Assembly: GCA_963645405.1 (NCBI GenBank)
Contig: CAVISR010000037.1
Location: forward strand, 1 to 26,099
DNA from: Colivivens sp963645405
GTDB lineage: Bacteria; Bacteroidota; Bacteroidia; Bacteroidales; Bacteroidaceae
DNA length: 26,099 nt
Reading direction: 5' to 3'
The notes under the pieces are model-generated. The model had not been told where the DNA came from and ran no database searches. It saw nothing but the letters and a program-made list of their open reading frames with translations. This document shows, piece after piece, positions 14,056-22,359 of the stretch; position 1 is the first letter of the stretch, and each line of letters begins with the position of its first letter. Position numbers and translations under genes: made by a program.

Positions 14056-16215
14056 ATGAAAGTATACAAGACAAACGAAATCAAAAACATTGCCCTACTT
14101 GGTAATGATGGTGCAGGCAAAACAACCCTCACCGAAGCTCTACTGTATGAATCTGGCAAAATCAGTCGCCGCGGTCGTATAACGATGAAGAACACCGTGA
14201 GCGACTATTTCCCTGTAGAACAGGAGTATGGATACAGCGTATTCTCAACCATTTTCAATACAGAATACAATGGCAAGAAGCTCAACTTCATCGACTGCCC
14301 GGGTTCAGACGACTTCGTAGGAGCCGCCATGGCAGCACTCACCGTCACCGACACTGCAGTGCTCCTCATCAACGGAGCATCGGGAGTGGAGGTAGGTACA
14401 CAAAACCACTTCCGCTATGCCGAGAAACTTGGCAAGCCAGTGATTTTCCTCATCAACCAGCTCGACAACGAGAAGTGCGACTACCACAACTGCATAGAGC
14501 AACTGCGCGAACTCTACGGAAACAAGATTGTGCAAGTGCAGTACCCGCTCAACGAAGGACCAAACTTCAACTCGTTCATCGATGTCCTTCTCATGAAGAA
14601 ATACACATGGAAACCCGAAGGAGGCGCTCCAGTCATTGAAGACATACCGGCAGAAGAGATGGACAAAGCCAAGGAACTGAACAAGTTGCTTGTGGAGGCA
14701 GCAGCCGAGAACGACGAAGGATTGATGGAGAAATTCTTTGAAAGCGAGCAACTGACAGAAGACGAATGCCGCAAAGGACTTCGCGAAGGACTGTCGCAGC
14801 GCAGTCTCTTCCCCGTATTCTGCGTTTGCGCAGTCAAGGACATGGGTGTTCGCCGCATGATGGAATTCCTCGGCAACGTTGTGCCGTTCGTTGACCAGAT
14901 GCCGCCAGTGGAAGCAACCAACGGCGACATTGTGAAGCCCGATGCCAACGGACCAACAACCCTCTACTTCTTCAAGACAGCCAACGAGCCACACATCGGT
15001 GGAGTGCAATACTTCAAGGTACTCAGCGGAACAGTGCACGAAGGAGACGACCTCACCAATTCCAACCGCGGAAGCAAAGAGCGCATAGCACAACTCTTCG
15101 TCTGCGCAGGAGCAAACCGCGAGAAAGTGAGCGAACTGGTTGCAGGCGACATAGGCTGCACCACCAAACTCAAGGACGTGAGGACAGGCAACACACTCGT
15201 AGGCAAAGACTGCGACTGGAAGTTCAACCTCGTGAAATATCCGGAACCCAAATACATCCGCTCAGTCAAGGCAGAAAACGAAGCCGACACCGAAAAGATG
15301 ATTTCTGCCATTCAGAAGATGGCACAGGAAGACCCGACATGGGTACTGGAGCAGAGCAAAGAACTCAAGCAAACCCTCATCAAGGGACAAGGAGAATTCC
15401 ACCTGCGCACACTCAAGTGGCGTCTTGAAAACAACGAAAAGATAAAGATTGTCTACGGAGACCAGAAGATTCCATACCGCGAGACAATCACCAAAGCAGC
15501 ACGTGCCGACTACCGACACAAGAAACAGTCGGGCGGTGCCGGACAGTTCGGAGAAGTCCACCTCATCGTAGAGCCATACACCGAAGGCATGCCCGAACCT
15601 ACAGTCTACAAGTTCAACAACCAGGAATACAAGATCAATATCAAGGGAAAGGAAGAAGTCAACCTTGAATGGGGCGGAAAGCTCGTGTTCTACAATTCAG
15701 TGGTAGGCGGAGCCATCGACACACGCTTCATGCCGGCAATCCTCAAGGGAGTAATGAGCCGGCTCGAGCAAGGACCACTTACCGGCAGCTATGCACGCGA
15801 CGTACGAGTAATCGTCTACGATGGAAAGATGCACCCGGTAGACTCCAACGAACTCTCGTTCATGCTTGCCGGACGCAATGCCTTCAGCGAAGCATTCAAG
15901 AATGCAGGACCGAAGTTGCTCGAACCGATCTACGATGTAGAGGTAATCACCCCAAGCGACAAGATGGGCGACGTGATGAGCGACCTGCAGGGCAGACGAG
16001 GCATGATTATGGGAAGCGAGAGCAGCAATGGCTACGACACACTCACAGCCAAGATTCCATTGAAGGAACTTGCCACCTATGCCACAACACTGAGTTCACT
16101 CACAGGCGGACGGGCTTCATTCTCCATGAAGTTCTCCAACTACGAACTTGTTCCGACCGACATCCAGCAGCAGCTTGTGAAAGAGTTTGAGGCACAAAAC
16201 AAGGACGAAGAATAG
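14056..16215 (+). CDS. Elongation factor G paralog with degenerate GTPase motifs (EF-G2-like)
   Basis: This 719-residue translational GTPase relative has the full EF-G domain set (G, II, III, IV, V; domain IV near 480-600 with KKQSGGAGQFGEVHL, domain V with GRRGMIMG). Its G domain departs from the norm: P-loop GNDGAGKT (16-23) is usable, but the switch I region reads EQEYGYSV where EF-G has RGITI-like sequence, G3 is DCPGS (80-84) instead of DTPGH, and G4 is NQLD (134-137) instead of NKxD. The lost histidine is the one that activates water for GTP hydrolysis. Bacteroides thetaiotaomicron has an EF-G2 reported to support elongation without GTPase activity and to matter for gut colonisation; this gene looks like its ortholog. 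It is not the main fusA, which normally sits with rpsL/rpsG. The next genes, rprXY, follow after a terminator. Confidence 0.9.
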   Translation: MKVYKTNEIKNIALLGNDGAGKTTLTEALLYESGKISRRGRITMKNTVSDYFPVEQEYGYSVFSTIFNTEYNGKKLNFIDCPGSDDFVGAAMAALTVTDTAVLLINGASGVEVGTQNHFRYAEKLGKPVIFLINQLDNEKCDYHNCIEQLRELYGNKIVQVQYPLNEGPNFNSFIDVLLMKKYTWKPEGGAPVIEDIPAEEMDKAKELNKLLVEAAAENDEGLMEKFFESEQLTEDECRKGLREGLSQRSLFPVFCVCAVKDMGVRRMMEFLGNVVPFVDQMPPVEATNGDIVKPDANGPTTLYFFKTANEPHIGGVQYFKVLSGTVHEGDDLTNSNRGSKERIAQLFVCAGANREKVSELVAGDIGCTTKLKDVRTGNTLVGKDCDWKFNLVKYPEPKYIRSVKAENEADTEKMISAIQKMAQEDPTWVLEQSKELKQTLIKGQGEFHLRTLKWRLENNEKIKIVYGDQKIPYRETITKAARADYRHKKQSGGAGQFGEVHLIVEPYTEGMPEPTVYKFNNQEYKINIKGKEEVNLEWGGKLVFYNSVVGGAIDTRFMPAILKGVMSRLEQGPLTGSYARDVRVIVYDGKMHPVDSNELSFMLAGRNAFSEAFKNAGPKLLEPIYDVEVITPSDKMGDVMSDLQGRRGMIMGSESSNGYDTLTAKIPLKELATYATTLSSLTGGRASFSMKFSNYELVPTDIQQQLVKEFEAQNKDEE

Positions 16216-16269
16216 TTCAAGCAGCAAAGACAATGACGAAGAACAAATAGTTCTCCGAATATCAACTAC

Positions 16270-16304
16270 AGAGTCAACGTACGTTAAACGTTGGCTCTTT
16301 TTTT
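16270..16304 (+). terminator. Rho-independent terminator after EF-G paralog
   Basis: An 11-bp stem AGAGTCAACGT / ACGTTGGCTCT, with one T-G pair, is followed by seven T residues. It separates the EF-G paralog from the kinase gene. Confidence 0.88.
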
Positions 16305-16358
16305 ATCTATGTTTTTTAATATTTGTATTCGCATTAATCTTTAACAAACAATTTATTG

Positions 16359-16366
16359 TTACTTTG
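16359..16366 (+). promoter_or_regulatory. Candidate -7 box of rprX promoter
   Basis: TTACTTTG, one mismatch from TAnnTTTG, lies 21 nt before the kinase ATG, in a very AT-rich stretch after the terminator. It is the same variant as upstream of the sigma factor gene. No clear -33 element. Confidence 0.4.
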
Positions 16367-16387
16367 AAACCACAAACATAAAACGGC

Positions 16388-17944
16388 ATGAAGAAAAGGA
16401 CTATAATCATACTGGCAACACTGATGGGCATGTCATTCGTATGCCTCCTGGTTTTGCAGATGTACTACGTAGAAGAGGTGATGAATCTGCGGAAGATTCA
16501 CTTCGACGAGTCAGTGCAGAGAAGTCTTAGTGAAACTGCCAAACAAATAGAAATTGCGGAAGCAGCCAAATACCTCGAGCAAGGAATCGATGCCTACAAC
16601 GACATCTCATCCTACGATTCCACGGCAACAACAGTCAACGATTCGGTTTCAGCACAGAAAATCCACCAGATAACCACATCGGGCGAAAACATCAAGACCA
16701 AAGACCGCCCACGGGATGCATTCTCAGAGAAGTACTTCACCAAAAGGTCCAGCGGCGCATCACGCCAAAAGGCACTCAACGGCATAATGAACAAGTATGG
16801 CAAGTCGAAATCACTTCAGGAAATCATGAAAGACCGATACGACAACCAGAAAGACCTCATCGACGAAGTAGTCTACAATATGCTCTACACCGCCAGCGAC
16901 CGTCCGCTGAAAGACCGCATCGACTTCCGCCAGCTCGACCAGATACTGAAAACAGAGCTGATGAACAACGGCATCGACATCACCTACCATTTCTCAGTGT
17001 ACTCAAGCAACAAGTCACTCGTCTACCAATGCCCCGACTACGATGCAGAAGGCGACGACATTGCATACACCGAGAACATGTTCAAGAACGGACCCATCCA
17101 GAAGATGGCAACCCTGAAGGTACACTTCCCCTTCATGTCCACCATCCGCCACCAGTCAGTGTGGTTCCTCATGCCGTCCATCGTCTTCACCCTCATCCTT
17201 CTCACCACATTCATCGTGACACTCGTGCTCGTGTTCCGTCAGAAGAAGCTGACAGAGCTGAAGAACGACTTCATCAACAACATGACCCATGAGTTCAAGA
17301 CACCAATCTCAAGCATCTCACTGGCAGCACAAATGATGTGCGACGACACAGTGCCCAAGAACGAGAAGATGGTAAAGCGCCTCTCAAGCACAATCTACGA
17401 CGAGACCAAACGCCTGAGATTCCAAGTGGAGAAAGTGCTGCAGCTCTCCATGTATGAAAACCAGAAGGCACGTCTCAACCTGCAGGAAGTGGACGCCAAC
17501 GAACTCATAGCAGGCGTCGTACACACCTTCGCACTGAAAGTGGAGAAGAACGGAGGAAAAATCATAACCGACTTGAAAGCCGACAACGCAAGGATATACG
17601 TAGACGACATGCATTTCACCAATGTCATCTTCAACCTCATGGACAATGCAGTCAAATACCGCCGTCAGGACACACCGCTCGAGCTGAAAGTGTCCACACA
17701 CAACGAGAACGGAAAACTCTTTGTCACAGTGCAGGACAACGGCATAGGCATCAAGAAAGACGACCTCAAGAAGATATTCGACAAGTTCTACAGAGTGCAT
17801 ACCGGCAACCGTCACGACGTGAAAGGATTCGGGCTCGGACTTGCCTACGTGAAGAAAATCATCAACGAACTCAAAGGAACCATCGTGGCAGAAAGCGAAC
17901 TGGGCATCGGCACCAAGTTCATCATCAGAATGCCACTCGTGTGA
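16388..17944 (+). CDS. rprX: Sensor histidine kinase, RprX-like
   Basis: This is a membrane sensor that autophosphorylates and passes phosphate to the response regulator encoded next. The 518-residue protein has TM1 (about 5-26), a periplasmic sensor region (about 27-256) with no domain I recognise, and TM2 (about 258-283). The HisKA dimerisation domain follows with phospho-acceptor His301 in FINNMTHEFKTPISS, then the ATPase domain with N box NLMDNAVKY (416-424), G1 DNGIG (450-454) and G2 GFGLGLAYV (480-488). The arrangement and the partner gene match RprX of Bacteroides fragilis. It has its own possible promoter after the EF-G terminator; the regulator ATG follows 53 nt after its stop, so the pair is likely one transcript. 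The symbol is assigned by similarity of pattern and context. Confidence 0.85.
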   Translation: MKKRTIIILATLMGMSFVCLLVLQMYYVEEVMNLRKIHFDESVQRSLSETAKQIEIAEAAKYLEQGIDAYNDISSYDSTATTVNDSVSAQKIHQITTSGENIKTKDRPRDAFSEKYFTKRSSGASRQKALNGIMNKYGKSKSLQEIMKDRYDNQKDLIDEVVYNMLYTASDRPLKDRIDFRQLDQILKTELMNNGIDITYHFSVYSSNKSLVYQCPDYDAEGDDIAYTENMFKNGPIQKMATLKVHFPFMSTIRHQSVWFLMPSIVFTLILLTTFIVTLVLVFRQKKLTELKNDFINNMTHEFKTPISSISLAAQMMCDDTVPKNEKMVKRLSSTIYDETKRLRFQVEKVLQLSMYENQKARLNLQEVDANELIAGVVHTFALKVEKNGGKIITDLKADNARIYVDDMHFTNVIFNLMDNAVKYRRQDTPLELKVSTHNENGKLFVTVQDNGIGIKKDDLKKIFDKFYRVHTGNRHDVKGFGLGLAYVKKIINELKGTIVAESELGIGTKFIIRMPLV

Positions 17945-17997
17945 AAGGGAACAATATTAGAAACAATACAATAAACAAAAGCCTAAAAAAAATTACT

Positions 17998-18699
17998 ATG
18001 GACGAGAAAATTGAAAATGCTCACATCATGCTATGTGAGGACGATGAGAACCTGGGAATGTTGCTTCGTGAATACCTTGAAGCAAAAGGTTACAACGTAG
18101 ACCTTTGTATCGACGGAGAAGAAGGTTACAAGATTTTCCAAGAGAAGAAATTCGACCTCTGCATCCTCGACGTAATGATGCCTAAGATGGATGGATTCAC
18201 ACTTGCCTACAAGATTCGTGAACTCAACTCAGAGATTCCATTCATGTTCCTTACTGCAAAGACATTGAAAGAAGATGTAAAGCAGGGATTCGAACTGGGA
18301 GCCGACGACTACATCACCAAACCATTCTCAATGGAAGAAGTAGTGTTCCGTATCGAGGCAATCCTGCGCCGTGTCAACGGAAAGAAGACAACCAACCTCT
18401 CTACATTCCAAATCGGCAAGTTCACCTTCGACTCAAAGAAGCAGATACTTACCATTGACGGCAGAAACACAAAGCTCACTACCAAGGAATCCGATCTTCT
18501 CAAGCTTCTTGCCAGCAAGCAGAACGACCTGCTGCAGCGCGACTATGCACTGCGTGCCATTTGGGTAGACAACAACTACTTCAATGCACGTTCAATGGAC
18601 GTCTATATCACAAAGTTGCGCAAGCTCCTGAAGGACGACCCAGACGTAGAACTCATCAATGTACACGGCAAAGGCTATAAACTGGTTGTGCCAGAATAA
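17998..18699 (+). CDS. rprY: OmpR/PhoB-type response regulator, RprY-like
   Basis: This is the DNA-binding partner of the kinase encoded just upstream. The 233-residue protein has a receiver domain (about 8-122) with acidic pocket Glu14-Asp15-Asp16, phospho-acceptor Asp58 in LCILDVMMPKMDG, the FLTAKT switch threonine and ITKPF lysine. A C-terminal winged helix (about 135-232) contains LTTKESDLLKLLASKQND and ends VHGKGYKLVV. I start at the ATG at 17998 (MDEKIENAHIMLCEDDE); a GTG at 17941 overlaps the kinase stop and would add 19 residues unlike the family. In Porphyromonas gingivalis, as I recall, RprY binds the promoter of the nqr sodium-pump genes; here the nqr operon is the convergent neighbour. 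Confidence 0.9.
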   Translation: MDEKIENAHIMLCEDDENLGMLLREYLEAKGYNVDLCIDGEEGYKIFQEKKFDLCILDVMMPKMDGFTLAYKIRELNSEIPFMFLTAKTLKEDVKQGFELGADDYITKPFSMEEVVFRIEAILRRVNGKKTTNLSTFQIGKFTFDSKKQILTIDGRNTKLTTKESDLLKLLASKQNDLLQRDYALRAIWVDNNYFNARSMDVYITKLRKLLKDDPDVELINVHGKGYKLVVPE

Positions 18700-18725
18700 G
18701 CCCCAAGCCCTACATCCGACAGACA

Positions 18726-18757
18726 AAACCCGGTGCACACCAGTGCATCGGGTTTTA
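18726..18757 (+). terminator. Rho-independent terminator after rprY
   Basis: A long stem AAACCCGGTGCAC / GTGCATCGGGTTT with loop ACCA is followed by a short T tract (TTTT ATTG), 27 nt after the stop. Confidence 0.85.
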
Positions 18758-18778
18758 TTGTAGGCTGTGTCTGTAAAT

Positions 18779-18854
18779 GTAACCATTCGAAAAGGGCAGA
18801 CCTGCAAGGTAACCATCCGGAATGTAGCCATCAGGGAAAAGCTGACCTGCAAGG
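18779..18854. repeat. About 30-bp degenerate tandem repeat between rprY and nqrF
   Basis: Two units (18779-18808 and 18824-18854) start GTAACCAT/GTAGCCAT and end GACCTGCAAG. A half unit (GTAACCATCCGGAAT) lies between them. It sits in the 292-nt convergent gap, between the two terminators. Confidence 0.7.
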
Positions 18855-18927
18855 ATTCTGGCAAAGAGCGGACTTTACAGCCCCGAAAACAAAGTTCAAA
18901 TCCAAATGAGAATAACAGTAAGCACCG

Positions 18928-18961
18928 CAAAAAAATAAGGGATAAACGGTTGGTTTATCCC
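18928..18961 (-). terminator. Rho-independent terminator of the nqr operon
   Basis: Read on the minus strand, a perfect 9-bp stem GGGATAAAC / GTTTATCCC with a 5-nt loop is followed by TTATTTTTTT. A second, related hairpin (GGATAAC / GTTATCC, 18979-18997) lies just upstream in the transcript and includes the nqrF stop codon. Confidence 0.9.
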
Positions 18962-18991
18962 CTACTCTATTGTGGTCTGGATAACGGTGGG

Positions 18992-20263
18992 TTATCCGAA
19001 GTTGTCGAATGAAATCATGTCGTCTTCCACTCCGAGGCTCTTGAGCAATGCAAGAACAGTCTTTGCCATCATTGGAGGTCCGCAGAGGTAGTACTCGCAG
19101 TCTTCCGGTGCTTCGTGTGCCTTGAGATAGGTGTCGCCAAGAACATTGGCAATGAATCCTGGGGTGTACTTCACTCCGAGCTGGTCCGCCTTTGGATCCG
19201 GACGGTCGAGGGCAAGGTGCATGTGGAAGTTTGGATATTCCTTCTCGAGCTCGAGGAAGTCTTCGAGGAAGAATACTTCGTCGATGCCACGTGCGCCATA
19301 GAAGTAGTGCATCTCACGGTCGGTGACGTGGAGAGTCTTGAGCATGTGCATAATCTGTGCACGGAGCGGTGCCATTCCGGCTCCTCCGCCGACCCAAATC
19401 ATCTCACGGCCTGTGCCGTAGTGTGGATGGAATTCTCCGTAAGGTCCCGACATTGTTACCTTGTCACCCGGCTTGAGTGAGAAGATGTAGGTTGATGCTA
19501 TACCGCAAGGCACGTCCTGGAAACCTGGTCCCTGCTCTTTTGGCTTGAACGGCGGAGTAGCAATACGCACGGTGAGTGTGATGATGTCGCCTTCGTCTGG
19601 ATAGTTTGCCATTGAGTAGGCACGGATAGTTGCTGTGTCGTTCTTCTGTTTGAGTCCGAAGATGCCGAACTTCTGCCATGTGGGGACGTAGAGGTCGCCG
19701 ATGAGCGACTTGTCCATGTCGCGGTCGTAGTCGATGTCGTATTCTGGAATACGGATCTGTGCGTAGGAACCTGGCTCGAAGTCCATGTGTTCGCCTGGAG
19801 GCAATGCAACTTTGAACTCTTTGATGAATGATGCCACATTCTTGTTGCTGATGACTGTGCACTCCCATTCCTTAACACCGAGTACTGACTCGGGCACTTT
19901 TATTGAGAGGTCGCCTTTCACTTTTGCCTGGCAGCCGAGTCGGTATCCGTCCTTTATCTGTTTGCGTGTGAAGTGGCCTTTCTCTGAGTCGAGGATTTCG
20001 CCTCCGCCTTCTGTGATTTGGCACTTGCACTGTCCGCATGAACCTTTACCGCCGCAGGCTGAAGGAAGATAGACATTGTTTTCGGCAAGTGTAGAGAGAA
20101 GGCTTGAGCCTTGGTCGACTGACAGTTTGGTCTTTCCGTTGATGGCAACTGTGACCTTGCCGCTTGGTGAGAGGTATTTCTTTGCTATGAGCAGGATGAT
20201 AACCAGTACGAGTACGATTACCAAGAACACCCCGATGCTATATGCTATAAATTTGATATCCAT
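18992..20263 (-). CDS. nqrF: Na+-translocating NADH:quinone oxidoreductase subunit F
   Basis: NqrF is the entry subunit: it takes hydride from NADH onto FAD and passes electrons to a [2Fe-2S] cluster. The 423-residue protein has an N-terminal membrane helix (about 5-27), a ferredoxin domain with cluster cysteines C70, C76, C79 and C111 (PSACGGKGSCGQCKC, then RLGCQ), an FAD domain with RAYSMANYPDEG, and an NADH domain with GGGAGMAPLRAQ and the C-terminal YYLCGPPMM and FDNFG. The length is close to V. cholerae NqrF (about 408). It is the last gene of the operon, 17 nt after nqrE, and is followed by the operon terminator. Confidence 0.98.
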   Translation of the reverse strand: MDIKFIAYSIGVFLVIVLVLVIILLIAKKYLSPSGKVTVAINGKTKLSVDQGSSLLSTLAENNVYLPSACGGKGSCGQCKCQITEGGGEILDSEKGHFTRKQIKDGYRLGCQAKVKGDLSIKVPESVLGVKEWECTVISNKNVASFIKEFKVALPPGEHMDFEPGSYAQIRIPEYDIDYDRDMDKSLIGDLYVPTWQKFGIFGLKQKNDTATIRAYSMANYPDEGDIITLTVRIATPPFKPKEQGPGFQDVPCGIASTYIFSLKPGDKVTMSGPYGEFHPHYGTGREMIWVGGGAGMAPLRAQIMHMLKTLHVTDREMHYFYGARGIDEVFFLEDFLELEKEYPNFHMHLALDRPDPKADQLGVKYTPGFIANVLGDTYLKAHEAPEDCEYYLCGPPMMAKTVLALLKSLGVEDDMISFDNFG

Positions 20264-20280
20264 GTGATATGTCCTTTCTT

Positions 20281-20910
20281 TTAGAGTTTAAGACCTGAGA
20301 AACACATAAATGCCATTGCCATCAGACCTACGGTGATGAATGTGATGCCAAGTCCCTGAAGTGGTTTGGGCACGTCGGAGTATGCCATCTTCTCGCGTAT
20401 TGCTGCAAGGCAGACGATTGCCAGTGTCCAACCGATTCCTGAGCCGAGGGCATAGGCGATGCAGTCGCCCACTCCGCCGATGGCTTGTGTGGATGTGGCT
20501 GGGTCGAGCAGGATGCGCTGCTGCATGAAGAGGGATGCACCCATGATGGCGCAGTTGACGGCTATCAGCGGAAGGAAGATTCCGAGGGCTGAATAGAGGG
20601 ATGGGGAGAAGCGCTCTACCACCATCTCCACGAGCTGGGTGATTCCGGCTATGACTGCGATGAAGAGTATGAATGCAAGGAAGGTGAGGTCGACTCCTTT
20701 TGCCAGCGCTCCGTCGGCAAGGACTTTGGTCTGGAGCAGGTAGTCTACGGGCACGGTGATGAGCAGAACGAAGGTCACTGCAAGTCCGAGTCCGAGTGAT
20801 GTCTTCACTGTCTTAGATACTGCAAGATAAGAGCACATACCCAGGAAGAAGGCAAATATCATGTTGTCCACAAAGATTGAACGGACAAACAAACTAATGA
20901 AATGTTCCAT
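20281..20910 (-). CDS. nqrE: Na+-translocating NADH:quinone oxidoreductase subunit E
   Basis: NqrE is an integral membrane subunit that, with NqrD, holds an iron centre between cytoplasmic and periplasmic halves. The 209-residue protein has about six hydrophobic helices. It keeps the two conserved cysteines in inverted half-repeats: C26 in FFLGMCSYLAV and C120 in AVNCAIMGA, the same numbers as in the Vibrio protein. It lies 28 nt after nqrD and 17 nt before nqrF. The homologous Rnf subunit is RnfA; the surrounding nqrA/B/C/F genes identify this as Nqr. Confidence 0.97.
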   Translation of the reverse strand: MEHFISLFVRSIFVDNMIFAFFLGMCSYLAVSKTVKTSLGLGLAVTFVLLITVPVDYLLQTKVLADGALAKGVDLTFLAFILFIAVIAGITQLVEMVVERFSPSLYSALGIFLPLIAVNCAIMGASLFMQQRILLDPATSTQAIGGVGDCIAYALGSGIGWTLAIVCLAAIREKMAYSDVPKPLQGLGITFITVGLMAMAFMCFSGLKL

Positions 20911-20938
20911 ATATTTCTTTTCTTGTTAAAGGTATGTT

Positions 20939-21577
20939 TTACTTTTTCTTTTCTTCTTTGTTGATGGCGCGGTGTGCCCAGATGAAGCAAGCCAGCAGGA
21001 TGAGTGCCATGGCTGGCATGGTCATCATACCGTTGTTGAAGTAGAGTCCGCCGTTCTCCATGTATGCACTCTGCGGGATGATTTCGAATCCGAGCAATGT
21101 GCCGAAGCCGAGGATTTCACGCACGAAGCCTACTACTACAAGCACGAAGGCATAGCCAAGTCCGTTGCCCAGACCATCGAGGAAACTCTCCCACGGTCCG
21201 TTCTGCATGGCGAATGCCTCGAGTCGTCCCATGAGGATACAGTTGGTGATGATCAGTCCCACGTAGACGCTGAGCTGAACGCTGACGTCGTAGACGTAGG
21301 CTTTCAGTATGTTGCTCACGATGGTCACAAGGGCTGCCACTACCACGAGCTGCACGATGATACGTATGCGGTTTGGTATGGTCTTGCGGATCAATGATAT
21401 AATCACATTTGAGAACGCTGTGATAACTGCAACAGACAGACCCATCACGATGGCTGGCTTGAGCTGTGAGGTGACAGCCAAAGCTGAACAGATGCCGAGC
21501 ACCTGCACCGCAATAGGGTTGTTCATGTTGAGTGGGCCAGTGAATATGGCACCATTCTCTTTTGAAAATAAACTCAT
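20939..21577 (-). CDS. nqrD: Na+-translocating NADH:quinone oxidoreductase subunit D
   Basis: NqrD is the membrane partner of NqrE. The 212-residue protein has about six helices and the paired cysteines that help bind the shared iron centre: C30 in VLGICSALAVT and C113 in IITNCILMGR. It ends in a lysine-rich tail (NKEEKKK). It starts 3 nt after the nqrC stop, which suggests translational coupling. RnfE is the homolog in Rnf complexes, but the operon composition is Nqr. Confidence 0.97.
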   Translation of the reverse strand: MSLFSKENGAIFTGPLNMNNPIAVQVLGICSALAVTSQLKPAIVMGLSVAVITAFSNVIISLIRKTIPNRIRIIVQLVVVAALVTIVSNILKAYVYDVSVQLSVYVGLIITNCILMGRLEAFAMQNGPWESFLDGLGNGLGYAFVLVVVGFVREILGFGTLLGFEIIPQSAYMENGGLYFNNGMMTMPAMALILLACFIWAHRAINKEEKKK

Positions 21578-21580
21578 ATT

Positions 21581-22342
21581 CTAGTTCTCCTCTTCTATTG
21601 GTTGGTCAACTGTATTTTCTTCATTAATATTCTCGTAGTCCTCGACTGCCGGTATCTGGTCTGCAGCTGCAGGGGCTGAACTCAGAAGGACCTGTGAGTA
21701 TTTCTCAAAGCCGTTCTTGAGCATGTCGTTCACTCCGTTGCAGGTGAGGGTAGCACCGGTGACTGCGTCTACTGACTCCACTCCTGCAGGGGCTTTGCCT
21801 TTCTTGTAGACTCCGAGGTTCACTTCGCCATTCTCGTTGTAGATGGTCTTGCCGCAGAAGAGGTCCTGAAACCACTGTTCCTTGATGCGTGCACCAAGCC
21901 CGGCTGTCTCCGACTCGTGGTTGAAGAAGCATCCATAGATGGTCTTGCCGTCTTCGTTGACTGCCACATATCCCCAGAGTCCGCCCCAAAGTCCGGCACC
22001 CTTGACTGGGATGACGGTTTTCTTCTGTCCGTCGATTTCTGCAACGAGGTAAGGGCTTGCGTCTTCACCCACGTTCTTTGCATTGAAGTAGGGTTCGGCT
22101 GCATCGTCCACGCCTACGCCTTCCTTGATGACTTCAGCGTACTTTGCATCAACTTCTTCGTTCTGAATGTCGCGGATGTTGAGGGCAGCAAGAATCTGCG
22201 ACTTGGTGTCGCGCTTTTCGTTCTTGTCCTGTGTTTCCTTGAGTGAAGAAGCGACGAATGCAAGAAGGAACGCCACGATTACAACAAGTACTGTAGAATA
22301 CACGATTGTGTATGCATTGCTGTTAGTATTCAATTTTGCCAT
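21581..22342 (-). CDS. nqrC: Na+-translocating NADH:quinone oxidoreductase subunit C
   Basis: NqrC carries a covalently bound FMN in a mostly periplasmic domain. The 253-residue protein has one N-terminal membrane helix (about 11-33) and the flavinylation motif DAVTGATLT, with the FMN-accepting threonine at 198. GLWGGLWGYVAV (117-128) and AGLGARI (147-153) are typical of the FMN-binding domain. After about residue 220 there is an acidic, low-complexity tail. Attachment of FMN requires an ApbE-type flavin transferase, not encoded here. It begins 17 nt after nqrB. Confidence 0.97.
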   Translation of the reverse strand: MAKLNTNSNAYTIVYSTVLVVIVAFLLAFVASSLKETQDKNEKRDTKSQILAALNIRDIQNEEVDAKYAEVIKEGVGVDDAAEPYFNAKNVGEDASPYLVAEIDGQKKTVIPVKGAGLWGGLWGYVAVNEDGKTIYGCFFNHESETAGLGARIKEQWFQDLFCGKTIYNENGEVNLGVYKKGKAPAGVESVDAVTGATLTCNGVNDMLKNGFEKYSQVLLSSAPAAADQIPAVEDYENINEENTVDQPIEEEN

Positions 22343-22359
22343 TGTTCTGTTCCTCCTTA

